The position numbers and the translations under genes are program-made. A stretch of 64,000 bases of DNA from Brevibacterium linens ATCC 9172 (GTDB taxonomy: Bacteria; Actinomycetota; Actinomycetes; Actinomycetales; Brevibacteriaceae): NCBI RefSeq assembly GCF_900169165.1, contig NZ_FXYY01000001.1, positions 124,001 to 188,000 on the forward strand, read 5' to 3'. The notes below the pieces were generated by a model. That model did no database searches. It was not told the origin of the DNA and was given only the letters and a program-made list of their open reading frames with translations. Position 1 is the stretch's first letter; the number at the start of each line of letters is the position of its first letter. Of the stretch, positions 35,554 to 44,584 are shown in pieces.

Positions 35554-36279
35554 CACAACTATCGTGATGAAGGCATCGTGCTCGGCGGGCACAAGCTCGG
35601 CGAAGCCGACCGCATCGTCACCGTGCTCACTCGCAGCCGCGGCCTCGTCCGTGCCGTTGCGAAGGGGGTGCGACGGACGAAATCACGGTTCGGCTCCCGC
35701 CTCGAACCCTTTATGCTCATCGATCTGCAATGCCATGTCGGGCGCAGCCTCGACATCGTCACCCAGGTCGAACTCATCGAACCCTTCGCCCGCGGAATCG
35801 CCACGGACTTCGATGTCTATTCGGCCGCCTCGGTGATGGCGGAGACGGCACGCAGCATCACCGAAGCCGAACCCCAGTCGCGCACGCATTTCCTCCTCCT
35901 CGTGTCCGCGATCCGCTCGCTGTGCAACCGTGAACACCCGCCGAGGCTGTCGCTGGATGCGTACCTGCTGCGCGCGATGTCCGTGGCCGGGTGGGCACCG
36001 AGCCTGCTCGACTGCGCCCAGTGCGGGAGCCCCGGACCCCACCGCGCGTTCTCCGCAGCACTGGGCGGGGCCGTGTGCACGAACTGCCGACCCTCGGGTG
36101 CGGCACTGCCCGACACCGATGCGCTCGAACATATGGCCGCGCTTCTGTCCGGAGACTGGGAGCGGGCCGAGGCCTCAGACTTACACGATCAGATCGACGG
36201 GTCGAAGCTGGTCTCGGACTGGGTGTCGTGGCACCTCGAACGCAATATCCGATCCTTAAGAGTTCTGGAGAGCACATGA
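35551..36279 (+). CDS. recO: DNA repair protein RecO
   Basis: 242 aa. It loads RecA with RecF/RecR. The N-terminal OB fold starts [22 protein letters not shown] and the zinc-like set CAQCGS (about residue 156) and CTNC (about residue 176) is present. GTG 35551 is preferred over TTG 35533, which lies in the preceding terminator. Its stop overlaps the uppS ATG (ATGA), so recO-uppS is one unit, as is usual in actinobacteria. Confidence 0.94.
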   Translation: MHNYRDEGIVLGGHKLGEADRIVTVLTRSRGLVRAVAKGVRRTKSRFGSRLEPFMLIDLQCHVGRSLDIVTQVELIEPFARGIATDFDVYSAASVMAETARSITEAEPQSRTHFLLLVSAIRSLCNREHPPRLSLDAYLLRAMSVAGWAPSLLDCAQCGSPGPHRAFSAALGGAVCTNCRPSGAALPDTDALEHMAALLSGDWERAEASDLHDQIDGSKLVSDWVSWHLERNIRSLRVLEST

Positions 36280-37052
36280 GCTACCCTGCACCACCGGCCC
36301 ACCCCAGCGGAGCGAGACCTCCGCACATCGACGCGAAGTTCGTGCCCAGGCACGTCGCGATCGTCATGGACGGCAACGGGCGGTGGGCGAACCAGCGGGG
36401 GCTGCCGCGCACGGACGGGCACAAGGCCGGTGAGGCGTCGCTGCTCGACGTCATCCACGGCGCGATCGAGATCGGCGTGGACTATCTGTCGGCGTATGCG
36501 TTCTCGACCGAGAACTGGAAGCGCTCACCCGAAGAGGTGCGTTTCCTCATGGGCTTCAATCGCGACGTCATCCGTCGCCGACGCGACGAGCTCAACGCAC
36601 TCGGCGTGCGCATCGTGTGGTCCGGGCGGCGCGGTCGTCTGTGGCGCTCGGTCATCGACGAGCTCGAGACCGCCGCCGAGATGACGAAGCACAACACGGG
36701 CCTGGTGCTCCAGTTCTGCGTCAACTACGGCGGACGGTCCGAGATCGTCGATGCGATCAATGAGATCACCGCCGAGGTGGCCGCCGGGAAACTCAAGCCC
36801 GGCAAGGTCTCGGAGAAGACCGTCCGCTCCCGCCTCTACGCACCCCTCGTGCCCGACGTCGACCTGTTCATGCGGTCATCGGGGGAGCAGCGGACCTCGA
36901 ACTTCCTGCTCTGGCAGTCCGCCTATGCCGAGATGGTCTTCCAGGACGTGCTGTGGCCCGATGTCGATCGCCGCACCCTGTGGGCCGCGATCGAGGAGTA
37001 CGCGCGCCGCGACCGTCGCTTCGGCGGCGCAGTCGACACACCCTCGGCCTGA
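36276..37052 (+). CDS. uppS: Isoprenyl (undecaprenyl/decaprenyl) diphosphate synthase
   Basis: 258 aa cis-prenyltransferase that makes the lipid carrier for wall synthesis. [17 protein letters not shown] carries the catalytic Asp; [13 protein letters not shown] and [22 protein letters not shown] are the other conserved blocks (the usual RTSGEQRLSNF reads [11 protein letters not shown] here). Overlaps recO by 4 bases. Chain length (C50 or C55) cannot be read from sequence alone. Convergent with the deaD gene, with tandem repeats and a strong terminator between. Confidence 0.95.
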   Translation: MSYPAPPAHPSGARPPHIDAKFVPRHVAIVMDGNGRWANQRGLPRTDGHKAGEASLLDVIHGAIEIGVDYLSAYAFSTENWKRSPEEVRFLMGFNRDVIRRRRDELNALGVRIVWSGRRGRLWRSVIDELETAAEMTKHNTGLVLQFCVNYGGRSEIVDAINEITAEVAAGKLKPGKVSEKTVRSRLYAPLVPDVDLFMRSSGEQRTSNFLLWQSAYAEMVFQDVLWPDVDRRTLWAAIEEYARRDRRFGGAVDTPSA

Positions 37053-37058
37053 CGCGAA

Positions 37059-37114
37059 GGCCCGGTCCGTCACGAGGGCCCCGGTCTGTGACGTGGGCCC
37101 CAGTCTGTGACGAG
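37059..37114. repeat. Three imperfect 19-bp tandem repeats
   Basis: Units begin GGCCC at 37059, 37077 and 37096, with the common core GGCCCCGGTCTGTGACG. They lie between the uppS stop and its terminator and encode nothing I recognise. Confidence 0.8.
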
Positions 37115-37145
37115 GGCCCGGGCCGCCGAAACGTCCGACGGGGAC

Positions 37146-37185
37146 GATAACGGCCCCGCAGCGTCACCGCTGCGGGGCCGTTGTC
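37146..37185. terminator. Strong bidirectional terminator, 18-bp stem
   Basis: GATAACGGCCCCGCAGCG (37146-37163) pairs with 37168-37185, with one G-T pair and a TCAC loop; T-rich end. Placed between convergent uppS and deaD. Confidence 0.88.
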
Positions 37186-37242
37186 ATGATCTCACTGCTG
37201 CGCCGGCACCTCGGTCGAGTGCGTCAGCGTGACGACCTCCGA

Positions 37243-39039
37243 TCAGTAGCGGTCGCGGGGACGGTCGCCCCGCCCGCCGAACTTCTTGCCACCTCGGCGA
37301 TCACCGCGGAAGTTGCGGCCGTCACCGGGCTGCTTGTCGAAGTTGCGCTTCTTGAACGGGCGTCCCGGGCGACCCGAATCCGGACGGATGTCGATGGGAC
37401 GGCCCTGGATCTCGGTGTGGGAGAGCTTGCGCAGCACCGACGGATCGAGGTCCTTGGGCAGGTCGACGAGCGTATGGTTCGAACGGATGTCAATATGGCC
37501 GATCTGCTTCGAGGTGATTCCGCCTTCGTTCGCGATTGCTCCGACCACGGCTCCCGGCTGGAGACGCTCGTTGCGGCCCAGGGCCAGTCGGTAGGTCGTC
37601 ATGTTCTCATCGCGGGCGCGTCCGCCGCGGCCCGGACGGCCGCCGTCCCGACCACCGTCGCGGTCACGGCCCTGACGGCGCGCCGGCTCGGGCATCGGCT
37701 CGGCCTTGAGCGTGTTCGACTCGAGGACGAGGGAGGCGAGAGCGGCCGCGATGTTCGAGGCCGGCACGTCGCGGGAGAGCGAGTACGCCTCGATGACCTC
37801 GGTGAGTTCGGACAGTTCGGTGGTCGCGAGCACATCGTCGATGCGCTTCGTGAACTTCTCGACGCGAGTGTTCGTCAGCTCCTCGACGCTGGGCAGGGTC
37901 AGCGGTTCGACCTTCTGCTTCGTGGCGCGCTCGATCGAGCCGAGCATGCGCTGCTCGCGCGGGGTGACGAAGAGGATCGCCTCACCGGAACGTCCGGCAC
38001 GACCGGTGCGGCCGATGCGGTGGACGTAGGACTCGGTGTCGTGCGGGATGTCGTAGTTGACGACCAACGTAATGCGTTCGACGTCGAGACCGCGGGCGGC
38101 CACGTCGGTGGCGACGAGGATGTCGATCTTGCCTTCACGCAGCATGTCGATCGTGCGCTCACGTGTCTGCTGGGGGATGTCGCCGTTGATCGCGGCGGTC
38201 TTGAAGCCGCGGGCGCGCAGCTTCTCGGCCAGCTCCTCGGTGGCCTGCTTCGTACGCACGAACATGATGATGCCCTCGTACTCCTCGACCTCGAGGATGC
38301 GGGTCAGAGCGTCGAGCTTGTGCGAATGCTGGACCATGAAGTAGCGCTGGCGGATATTCGCGCCGGTCTGCGACTTCGCGGCGACCCGAACTTCCTGCGG
38401 ATCGTCCAGGTACTTGCCGGTGATCCGGTGGATCGAGGTCGGCATGGTGGCCGAGAACAGAGCGACCTGACGGTCCTCACCCACCTGGCTGAAGATCTCT
38501 TCGATGTCTTCGGCGAAGCCCATCTTGAGCATCTCGTCGGCCTCGTCGAGGATGAGGTGACGCAGGCTGCCGAGCTTGAGCGACCCCTTCTTCAGGTGGT
38601 CGATGACACGACCCGGGGTGCCCACGACGACCTGCGCACCACGGCGCAGACCCGCCAGCTGCGGGCCGTAGGCCTGTCCGCCGTAGATCGGGAGCACGGA
38701 GAAGTCGGGAAGTTCAGTGGCATAGGAGGTGAACGCCTCGGCGACCTGGATCGCGAGTTCGCGAGTGGGGGTGAGGACGAGAGCGAACGGGCCGTCGTCG
38801 GCGCGCCCTGCCTCGGCGAGGTCGGACAGAGCCGGCAGGGCGAAGGCCGCGGTCTTGCCGGTTCCGGTCTGGGCGAGACCGATGACGTCACGGCCCGACA
38901 GGAGGGTCGGGATCGTCTCGGCCTGGATGGGTGTGGGGATCTCGTAGCCCTGCGCCTCTACGGCCTTGAGCACGAGCGGGTGGAGCCCCAGTTCGGAGAA
39001 TCTCGGAGTGGTTTCGTCGGTTGCGGACACATCGGTCAT
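37243..39039 (-). CDS. deaD: DEAD-box RNA helicase (DeaD/CsdA type)
   Basis: 598 aa. Motifs in order: Q motif (FSELGLHPLVLKAVEAQGY, IPTPIQ), Walker A AQTGTGKT, PTRELA, DEAD, SAT, and HRIGRTGRAGRSG. After about residue 450 comes a DbpA-type RNA-binding domain (YRLALGRNERLQPGAVVGAI) and an RG/K-rich tail (RNFRGDRRGGKKFGGRGD). It unwinds RNA in ribosome assembly or cold adaptation. The first start, ATG 39037-39039, has a GAGAGAG site. Divergent from glyS across 383 bases. Confidence 0.93.
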   Translation of the reverse strand: MTDVSATDETTPRFSELGLHPLVLKAVEAQGYEIPTPIQAETIPTLLSGRDVIGLAQTGTGKTAAFALPALSDLAEAGRADDGPFALVLTPTRELAIQVAEAFTSYATELPDFSVLPIYGGQAYGPQLAGLRRGAQVVVGTPGRVIDHLKKGSLKLGSLRHLILDEADEMLKMGFAEDIEEIFSQVGEDRQVALFSATMPTSIHRITGKYLDDPQEVRVAAKSQTGANIRQRYFMVQHSHKLDALTRILEVEEYEGIIMFVRTKQATEELAEKLRARGFKTAAINGDIPQQTRERTIDMLREGKIDILVATDVAARGLDVERITLVVNYDIPHDTESYVHRIGRTGRAGRSGEAILFVTPREQRMLGSIERATKQKVEPLTLPSVEELTNTRVEKFTKRIDDVLATTELSELTEVIEAYSLSRDVPASNIAAALASLVLESNTLKAEPMPEPARRQGRDRDGGRDGGRPGRGGRARDENMTTYRLALGRNERLQPGAVVGAIANEGGITSKQIGHIDIRSNHTLVDLPKDLDPSVLRKLSHTEIQGRPIDIRPDSGRPGRPFKKRNFDKQPGDGRNFRGDRRGGKKFGGRGDRPRDRY

Positions 39040-39422
39040 GAGTGATCTCTCTCACGTCGGCACACACTTGATCGCAGATGACTGTAGTGGCGATCTACCC
39101 TGCGGCCGCTTGTGCAATCATCGTGAGCAATCCGGGCCGAAACCGTAGAGATCCAAGAACTCGCTTGGACAGACGTGAAGACGTCGGTACGGAGAAAGGT
39201 TTGGGTGTACCCCAAGTCTACATGCCGTGCCCTCGCCGAGGCGGCCCCGCAGTGGGAAACCGAGTGTGAGATCAGTCGCCTCCGGCGGTCTCCTTCCGTC
39301 GGTGCGGGCGGGTGTCAGGGTGGGGCAGGCCGATGTTGGGGACACGGCGACACGACCGGTTAGGCTGGTACCTGCGAGCCACGGCAGCCGGCCGTCGGCG
39401 AACTGAAACAAGGAGAGAACTA
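39040..39422. other. 383-base divergent intergenic region, deaD-glyS
   Basis: Contains two small hairpins (TCCAAG/CTTGGA near 39150-39172 and TTGGG/CCCAA near 39203-39215) and a possible glyS -10, TAGGCT (39361-39366). No credible ORF, no T-box core that I can recognise, and no repeat copy. Probably long 5' leaders on both sides. Confidence 0.5.
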
Positions 39423-40805
39423 GTGGCACAGTCCAAGTTGGATGCCGTCATCGCCCTGGCCAAGCGCAGAGGATTCGTCTTCCAAGCAGGAGAGATCTAC
39501 GGCGGTTCCCGCTCGGCATGGGACTACGGGCCCTTGGGCGTGGAGCTCAAAGACAACATCAAGACCCAGTGGTGGCAGCAGTTCGTGCGCGGACGCGAAG
39601 ACGTCGTCGGCCTCGACTCCTCCATCATCCTGCCCAAGCGCGTCTGGGAAGCCTCCGGCCACGTCGCCACCTTCGTCGATCCGCTCGTCGAATGCCTCAA
39701 CTGCCACAAGCGCCACCGCGAGGACCACCTCGTCGAGGCGTATGAGGCGAAGAACAAGAAGGCCCCGGAGAACGGAATGGCCGATATCGTCTGCCCCGAC
39801 TGCGGCACTCGTGGTCAGTGGACCGAACCGCAGGAGTTCTCCGGTCTGGTCAAGACCTTCCTGGGGCCCGTCGACTCCGAAGCCGGACTCCACTACCTGC
39901 GTCCGGAGACCGCGCAGGGCATCTTCGTCAACTTCAACAATGTGCTCACCGCTGCCCGAAAGAAGCCGCCGTTCGGCATCGGCCAGATCGGCAAGGCCTT
40001 CCGCAACGAGATCACTCCCGGCAACTTCATCTTCCGCACGCGTGAGTTCGAGCAGATGGAGATCGAGTACTTCGTCCACCCGGACGAGGCCGATGACTAC
40101 TACAAGCAGTGGGTCGAAGACTGCTGGTCCTGGTTCCTCGACCTCGGCATCTCCGAGGACAACGTGCGTCGCCTCGACGTTCCCGCCGAGGACCGTGCGC
40201 ACTACTCGGCCGGCACCATCGACATCGAATACCGCTTCGGCTTCCAGGGTTCCGAATGGGGCGAGCTGATGGGTGTGGCCAACCGCACCGACTACGACCT
40301 CGGCACTCACACCGAGGTCTCGGGAGCGAAGCTGCAGTACTTCGATCAGGCCAGCGGCGACCGCTACACCCCGTATGTCATCGAACCCTCCTTCGGTCTG
40401 ACCCGGTCGATGATGGCATTCCTCGTCGAGGCCTACAGCGAGGACGAGGCGCCGAACACGAAGGGCGGAGTCGACAAGCGCGTCGTCCTCAAGCTCGATC
40501 CGCGCCTGGCTCCGGTCAAGGCCGCGGTGCTGCCGCTGAGCCGCAACGAGAAGCTCACCCCTGCGGCCAAGGATCTGGCTGCCCGCCTGCGTCGACGCTG
40601 GAACATCGACTTCGACGATGCCGGCGCCATCGGACGCCGCTACCGTCGCCAGGACGAGATCGGCACCCCACTGTGCATCACCGTCGACTTCGACACTCTC
40701 GATGACCAGGCCGTGACGATCCGCAAGCGTGATGATATGAGCCAGGAACGCGTGAGCATCGACCAGGTGGAGAACTACCTGGCCGAAAACCTCGCCGGTG
40801 CCTGA
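39423..40805 (+). CDS. glyS: Glycine-tRNA ligase (alpha2 type)
   Basis: 460 aa class II synthetase, the single-chain form used by actinobacteria (glyQS). [16 protein letters not shown] begins the protein; motif 2 is [23 protein letters not shown] and motif 3 is [13 protein letters not shown]; a zinc-binding CLNCHKRH...CPDCG insert lies at about residues 90-125. GTG 39423 follows AAGGAGAG by 5 bases. The open frame upstream to 39312 is rejected. A palindromic repeat begins 9 bases after the stop. Confidence 0.96.
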   Translation: MAQSKLDAVIALAKRRGFVFQAGEIYGGSRSAWDYGPLGVELKDNIKTQWWQQFVRGREDVVGLDSSIILPKRVWEASGHVATFVDPLVECLNCHKRHREDHLVEAYEAKNKKAPENGMADIVCPDCGTRGQWTEPQEFSGLVKTFLGPVDSEAGLHYLRPETAQGIFVNFNNVLTAARKKPPFGIGQIGKAFRNEITPGNFIFRTREFEQMEIEYFVHPDEADDYYKQWVEDCWSWFLDLGISEDNVRRLDVPAEDRAHYSAGTIDIEYRFGFQGSEWGELMGVANRTDYDLGTHTEVSGAKLQYFDQASGDRYTPYVIEPSFGLTRSMMAFLVEAYSEDEAPNTKGGVDKRVVLKLDPRLAPVKAAVLPLSRNEKLTPAAKDLAARLRRRWNIDFDDAGAIGRRYRRQDEIGTPLCITVDFDTLDDQAVTIRKRDDMSQERVSIDQVENYLAENLAGA

Positions 40806-40813
40806 CCCCAATT

Positions 40814-40871
40814 ACTACCTGACGGCGGCCCAGCAACCTGGCGCGAGGTTGCTGGGCCGCCGTCAGGTAGT
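40814..40871. repeat. Dispersed palindromic repeat, copy 2 (58 bp, one mismatch)
   Basis: Centre 40842.5; the only non-pair is G40840/G40845 beside the four-base loop. The variable arm position is C40830 paired with G40855. It follows the glyS stop by 9 bases and precedes the YibE/F gene on the same strand, so it probably ends glyS transcription. Confidence 0.95.
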
Positions 40872-40905
40872 CCTGAGAACGGCCAACCGCGCCTGAAGGA
40901 CCGCC

Positions 40906-42201
40906 ATGCATATGACGTCCCATCGCGAACCGAAGGCCTCGCCGAGGGTTCGTCTGATCATGCTCGCCTGCCTCATCCCGCTCATCGTGGCCACGATCGC
41001 CGGACTGTTCGTGCTGTGGCCATCAGGACCGGACAAGGAGCTGCCCGGAGGTGGGCCGACGACGAACACGGCCGAGGGCACCACCGATACGAAGGTCACC
41101 GTCACCGCCGTCGACGCCTCGGACTGCGACCCCGGGGAGACGGACCCGATGGTGCAGGCCGACTGCACGACCTACACCGTCGAAGCGAACGGGCGCCAAG
41201 GCAGCCTGTACGTCACCCCAGACGCGGTCGAAGCCGGCGTCGACGTCGGGGACACGATCAAGGTCCTCGACTTCACGCAGTCGCCGGACCGGGAGGAGAT
41301 GGGCACCGACTACGTGTTCATCGATTTCGACCGCAACGTTCCGATGCTGGCCGTGGCGATCCTCTACGCGGTCGTCGTCCTCCTCGTCGCCGGTCTGCGG
41401 GGCCTGCGCGCACTGATCGGACTCGGGTTCGCCGGTGCTGTGCTGTTCGTTTTCATGCTCCCGGCCATGCTCGACGGCAAACCCCCGTTGCTGGTGGCGA
41501 TGATCTCGGCGAGCCTGATCATGGTCATCGCCCTCTACCTTGCGCACGGAATCTCGACGCGGACGTCGACGGCGCTGTTCGGAACGGTGCTCGGCATCGT
41601 CATCACGGGCATCCTCGGCGCGTGGATGACGTCGTGGGCGAATCTGGGCATCGCCTATTCGGAGGACGGGTATCTGCTGGTCGACACGACCGATCTGGGG
41701 ATGACCGACATCATCGTGTGTGCGATCCTCATCACCGGACTCGGGGTGCTCAACGACGTCACGATCACACAGGCCTCGGCGGTGTGGGAGCTGGCAGCCG
41801 CCGCTCCTGAGATGAAGCCTGCGCAGCTGTTCGCTCGGGCGATGCGCATCGGCCGGGACCATATCGCCTCGACCGTCTATACGATCACGTTCGCGTATGT
41901 GGGTTCGGCGCTGATGACGCTCATCATCGTCTCCGCTCACGATCAGCCGCTGATCGACACGTTCACGCTCGGGGACATGTCGGTGGAGGTGGTGAGCATC
42001 CTCGTGTGTTCGATCGGGCTGGTCGTCGCGATTCCACTGACGACCGGTCTCGGCGTCCTCGTCGTGAAATCGGGAGTTCGCCCGCCGAGGCGGCCCACAG
42101 GATCCGTTGCCGCGTCCGGCGCGATCACGGCCGACGGCGTCGCGGGGGACCGGCCCCCGCTGACTCGTCGCGAGACCCGTGAGCGCGACCAGAACCGCTG
42201 A
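40906..42201 (+). CDS. YibE/F family membrane protein
   Basis: 431 aa (or 429 from ATG 40912). One N-terminal helix, an outside domain of about 110 residues (about 45-150), then seven to eight helices. GVLNDVTITQASAVWELA, IGRDHIASTVYTITFAYVGSAL and GLRALIGLGFAGAVLF are the hallmark YibE/F segments. The family is predicted to export a small molecule or act with a lipid substrate; the actual function is unproven. A basic tail of about 30 residues is cytoplasmic. It is bracketed by copies 2 and 3 of the palindromic repeat. Confidence 0.88.
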   Translation: MHMTSHREPKASPRVRLIMLACLIPLIVATIAGLFVLWPSGPDKELPGGGPTTNTAEGTTDTKVTVTAVDASDCDPGETDPMVQADCTTYTVEANGRQGSLYVTPDAVEAGVDVGDTIKVLDFTQSPDREEMGTDYVFIDFDRNVPMLAVAILYAVVVLLVAGLRGLRALIGLGFAGAVLFVFMLPAMLDGKPPLLVAMISASLIMVIALYLAHGISTRTSTALFGTVLGIVITGILGAWMTSWANLGIAYSEDGYLLVDTTDLGMTDIIVCAILITGLGVLNDVTITQASAVWELAAAAPEMKPAQLFARAMRIGRDHIASTVYTITFAYVGSALMTLIIVSAHDQPLIDTFTLGDMSVEVVSILVCSIGLVVAIPLTTGLGVLVVKSGVRPPRRPTGSVAASGAITADGVAGDRPPLTRRETRERDQNR

Positions 42202-42215
42202 ACTTCGCCCTAGAA

Positions 42216-42271
42216 CTACCTGACGGCGGCTCAGCAACCTCGCGCGAGGTTGCTGAGCCGCCGTCAGGTAG
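42216..42271. repeat. Dispersed palindromic repeat, copy 3 (56 bp, perfect)
   Basis: Centre 42243.5, no mismatch. The variable arm position is T42231 paired with A42256, the third pair type seen at this site. Lies between the convergent YibE/F and aminotransferase genes and ends 9 bases before the latter's stop. Confidence 0.95.
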
Positions 42272-42280
42272 CAATTGGGG

Positions 42281-43675
42281 TCAGAACATTGTCCAGGCTT
42301 CCTGGAGGACGCCGCGGATGATCTGCTCCATCTCGTCGAACTCGTTCTGACCGACGGTCAGCGGAGGCGAGAGCTGGATGACCGGGTCGCCGCGGTCGTC
42401 GGCGCGGCAGTACAGACCGCTGTCGTACATCTTCGCCGAGACGAAGTTCTTGAGAATCCGCTCGGACTCCTCCTCCTCGGTGAACGACTCCTTCGTGTCC
42501 TTGTCCTTGACGAGTTCGATTCCGTAGAAGAATCCCTCACCGCGGACGTCACCGACGATCGGCAGGTCCTTGAGCTTCTCGAGCGTGAACTTGAACGCCG
42601 CAGCGTTCTCGTGCACGTGGTCGCCCAGCTTCTCCTCTTCGAAGACGTCGAAGTTCGCCATCGCGGCGGCACAGGCGACGGGATGACCGCCGAAGGTGTA
42701 GCCGTGGTAGAAGGTCTCATCGCCGCCGGGACCGAAGGGCTCGAAGAGACGATCGGAGGCGATCATCGCGCCCAGCGGTGCATAGCCGGAGGTGATGCCC
42801 TTGGCCGAGGTGATGATGTCGGGAACATAGCCGAAGTCGTTGCAGGCGAACATGTCGCCGATGCGACCATAGGCGCAGATCGTCTCGTCCGAGACCATCA
42901 GCACATCGTACTCGTCGCAGATCTCGCGGACCCGTTCGAAGTATCCGGGAGGCGGCGGGAAGCAGCCGCCGGAGTTCTGCACGGGCTCGAGGAAGACGGC
43001 GGCCACGGAGTCGGCACCTTCGAACTCGATGGCCTCACCGATGCGGTCGGCGGCCCAGCGGCCGAAGGCCTTCTCATCGTGGGCGAGGTGCTCCGGTGCC
43101 CGGTAGAAGTTCGTGTTCGGCACCTTGTGCGCCCCGGGGACCAGCGGAGCGAACTGCTCACGCAGACCCGGCAGCGAGGTCACCGACAGCGCGCCGTGCG
43201 GGGTGCCGTGGTAGGCGGTGGCCCGCGAGATGATCTTGTGCTTGCCGGGCTTGCCGACGAGCTTGAAGTAGTTCTTCGCCAGCTTCATCGCCGACTCGAC
43301 CGAATCGCCGCCGCCGGAGGTGAGGAAGACCCGGTTGAGATCGCCCGGCGCATAGCTGGCCAAACGCTCCGAGACCTCGATCGCCTGCGGGTGGGCATAC
43401 GACCACAGCGGCATGAACGGCAGCTTCAGTGTCTGGTCGTACATCGCCTTCGCGATCTGCTCACGACCGTGACCCACCTGGACGGTGAACAGGCCGGCGA
43501 GACCGTCGAGGTACTTCTTGCCCTTGTCGTCGAAGATGTGGTGGCCCTCGCCGCGTACGATGACCGGCGCCTCACCACCGTTGAACAGTGCTTGGTGTGG
43601 TGACATGTGCATCCACACGTTGTTGCGGATGGCATCCTGATAAGGAGTGCCGGCCCTGGTGACATTCTCTGTCAT
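42281..43675 (-). CDS. Class III (omega) aminotransferase
   Basis: 464 aa PLP enzyme. SGGGDSVESAMKLAKNYF binds the phosphate, VSDETICAYGRIG holds the PLP-ring Asp, and SAKGITSGYAPLGA has the Schiff-base Lys (about residue 285). Members use omega-amino acids, diaminobutyrate, GABA, putrescine or similar donors. Its start overlaps the Lrp gene stop by 4 bases. Beside an ectoine-hydrolase-like gene it could be the diaminobutyrate transaminase step (DoeD role), but a polyamine or GABA role fits the Lrp-aminotransferase pair equally well. Confidence 0.88.
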   Translation of the reverse strand: MTENVTRAGTPYQDAIRNNVWMHMSPHQALFNGGEAPVIVRGEGHHIFDDKGKKYLDGLAGLFTVQVGHGREQIAKAMYDQTLKLPFMPLWSYAHPQAIEVSERLASYAPGDLNRVFLTSGGGDSVESAMKLAKNYFKLVGKPGKHKIISRATAYHGTPHGALSVTSLPGLREQFAPLVPGAHKVPNTNFYRAPEHLAHDEKAFGRWAADRIGEAIEFEGADSVAAVFLEPVQNSGGCFPPPPGYFERVREICDEYDVLMVSDETICAYGRIGDMFACNDFGYVPDIITSAKGITSGYAPLGAMIASDRLFEPFGPGGDETFYHGYTFGGHPVACAAAMANFDVFEEEKLGDHVHENAAAFKFTLEKLKDLPIVGDVRGEGFFYGIELVKDKDTKESFTEEEESERILKNFVSAKMYDSGLYCRADDRGDPVIQLSPPLTVGQNEFDEMEQIIRGVLQEAWTMF

Positions 43676-44157
43676 CGCGTCCCCCAGTTGTATTTCTGCT
43701 TTTCGAGTGAGAGGTACATGAAGAGCTCCGTATCCACGACGGCATCGATCGAGCGGAGCTCCTCATTGACGAACTCGATCAGATGCCGATCCGATTCACA
43801 CACGATCTCGACCAGCAGGTCGAACGAACCGGCGGTGACGACGAGGTAGTCGATCTCGTCGTAGTCGTGCAGCTGCTCGGCGACCGCGGAGATGTCCCCG
43901 CGGACCTTCAGCCCCACCATCGCCTGCCGGGCGAATCCCAGACTCAGCGGGTCGGTCACGGCGACGATCTCCATGACACCCGACTCGATGAGCCGTGACA
44001 CCCGCTGGCGCACGGCGGCCTCGGACAGGCCGACGGACTTGCCGATGGCCGAATAGGACTTCCGTCCGTCGTGCTGCAGTTCGACGATGATCGCCTTGGA
44101 CTTCTCGTCGAGGTTCCCCAGTCGGGAACCGCTGCCGTTCGGCAGGAGCGGGTCCAT
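43672..44157 (-). CDS. Lrp/AsnC family transcriptional regulator
   Basis: 161 aa. N-terminal HTH (LDEKSKAIIVELQHDGRKSYSAIGKSVGLSEAAVRQRVSRL, quoted as the segment from LDEKSK to RQRVSRL, about residues 16-58) and a C-terminal RAM/AsnC effector domain (AVAEQLHDYDEIDYLVVTAG). GGAGGTGA 5-12 bases before ATG 44155-44157. It is first in an operon with the aminotransferase and divergent from the doeA-like gene, so it probably controls both in response to an amino acid. Confidence 0.9.
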   Translation of the reverse strand: MDPLLPNGSGSRLGNLDEKSKAIIVELQHDGRKSYSAIGKSVGLSEAAVRQRVSRLIESGVMEIVAVTDPLSLGFARQAMVGLKVRGDISAVAEQLHDYDEIDYLVVTAGSFDLLVEIVCESDRHLIEFVNEELRSIDAVVDTELFMYLSLEKQKYNWGTR

Positions 44158-44584
44158 TCTTCACCTCCGTGATGTGCGTCTCAGGACAATCTATCACCGA
44201 ATCTGCTGAAATGCGCTGTTTCGCTTGCGGATTCCGTCGAAACTGAAATTGTTTGGTTCTGGATTCGTCAGAGATCGCCGAGGTGGCCGACGGGTATCCG
44301 TGCCGAGTGCCGTTTCCGCGGCCGCCCGGATCCGCCGGTGGTGACCGTTCGAATCGGCTGTGCGCCGAGCGCCCGGGTCCGCCGTGCGCGGACCGACCGG
44401 GTCGGTCGTTCGGGGATCGCTGGGGCCCGCTGTCGGCGGCCATCCGAATCCCGGTTGAGGAGCACTGCGAATCGTCGTTGCGAGAGCGCGCGGATCCGCG
44501 CCGACGCGCGGATCGGCGGACCGTCGGCAACACGCGCGGCGGCAGTGATTGACAGTATGTGAGCGGGGTCACCACACTGGGATC
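44158..44584. other. 427-base divergent region, Lrp - doeA-like
   Basis: AT-richer near the Lrp gene (44185-44260), then very GC-rich. No convincing gene; small frames inside lack ribosome sites. TTGACA at 44549-44554 and CACACT at 44573-44578 (18-base spacer) form a promoter placing the transcript start on the doeA ATG at 44585. Confidence 0.5.

Noticed and set aside
33475..35592. 705-codon minus-strand frame across leuA
   Set aside because: Shadow of leuA; it also covers the leader and terminator.
39040..39422. T-box riboswitch before glyS
   Set aside because: I could not find the conserved T-box core or an antiterminator bulge; the hairpins present are short.
42275..43603. 442-codon plus-strand frame across the aminotransferase
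   Set aside because: Antisense mirror of an intact PLP enzyme.
44253..44552. 99-codon frame in the Lrp-doeA gap
   Set aside because: No ribosome site, Arg/Pro-rich composition typical of random high-GC frames, and it covers the doeA promoter.
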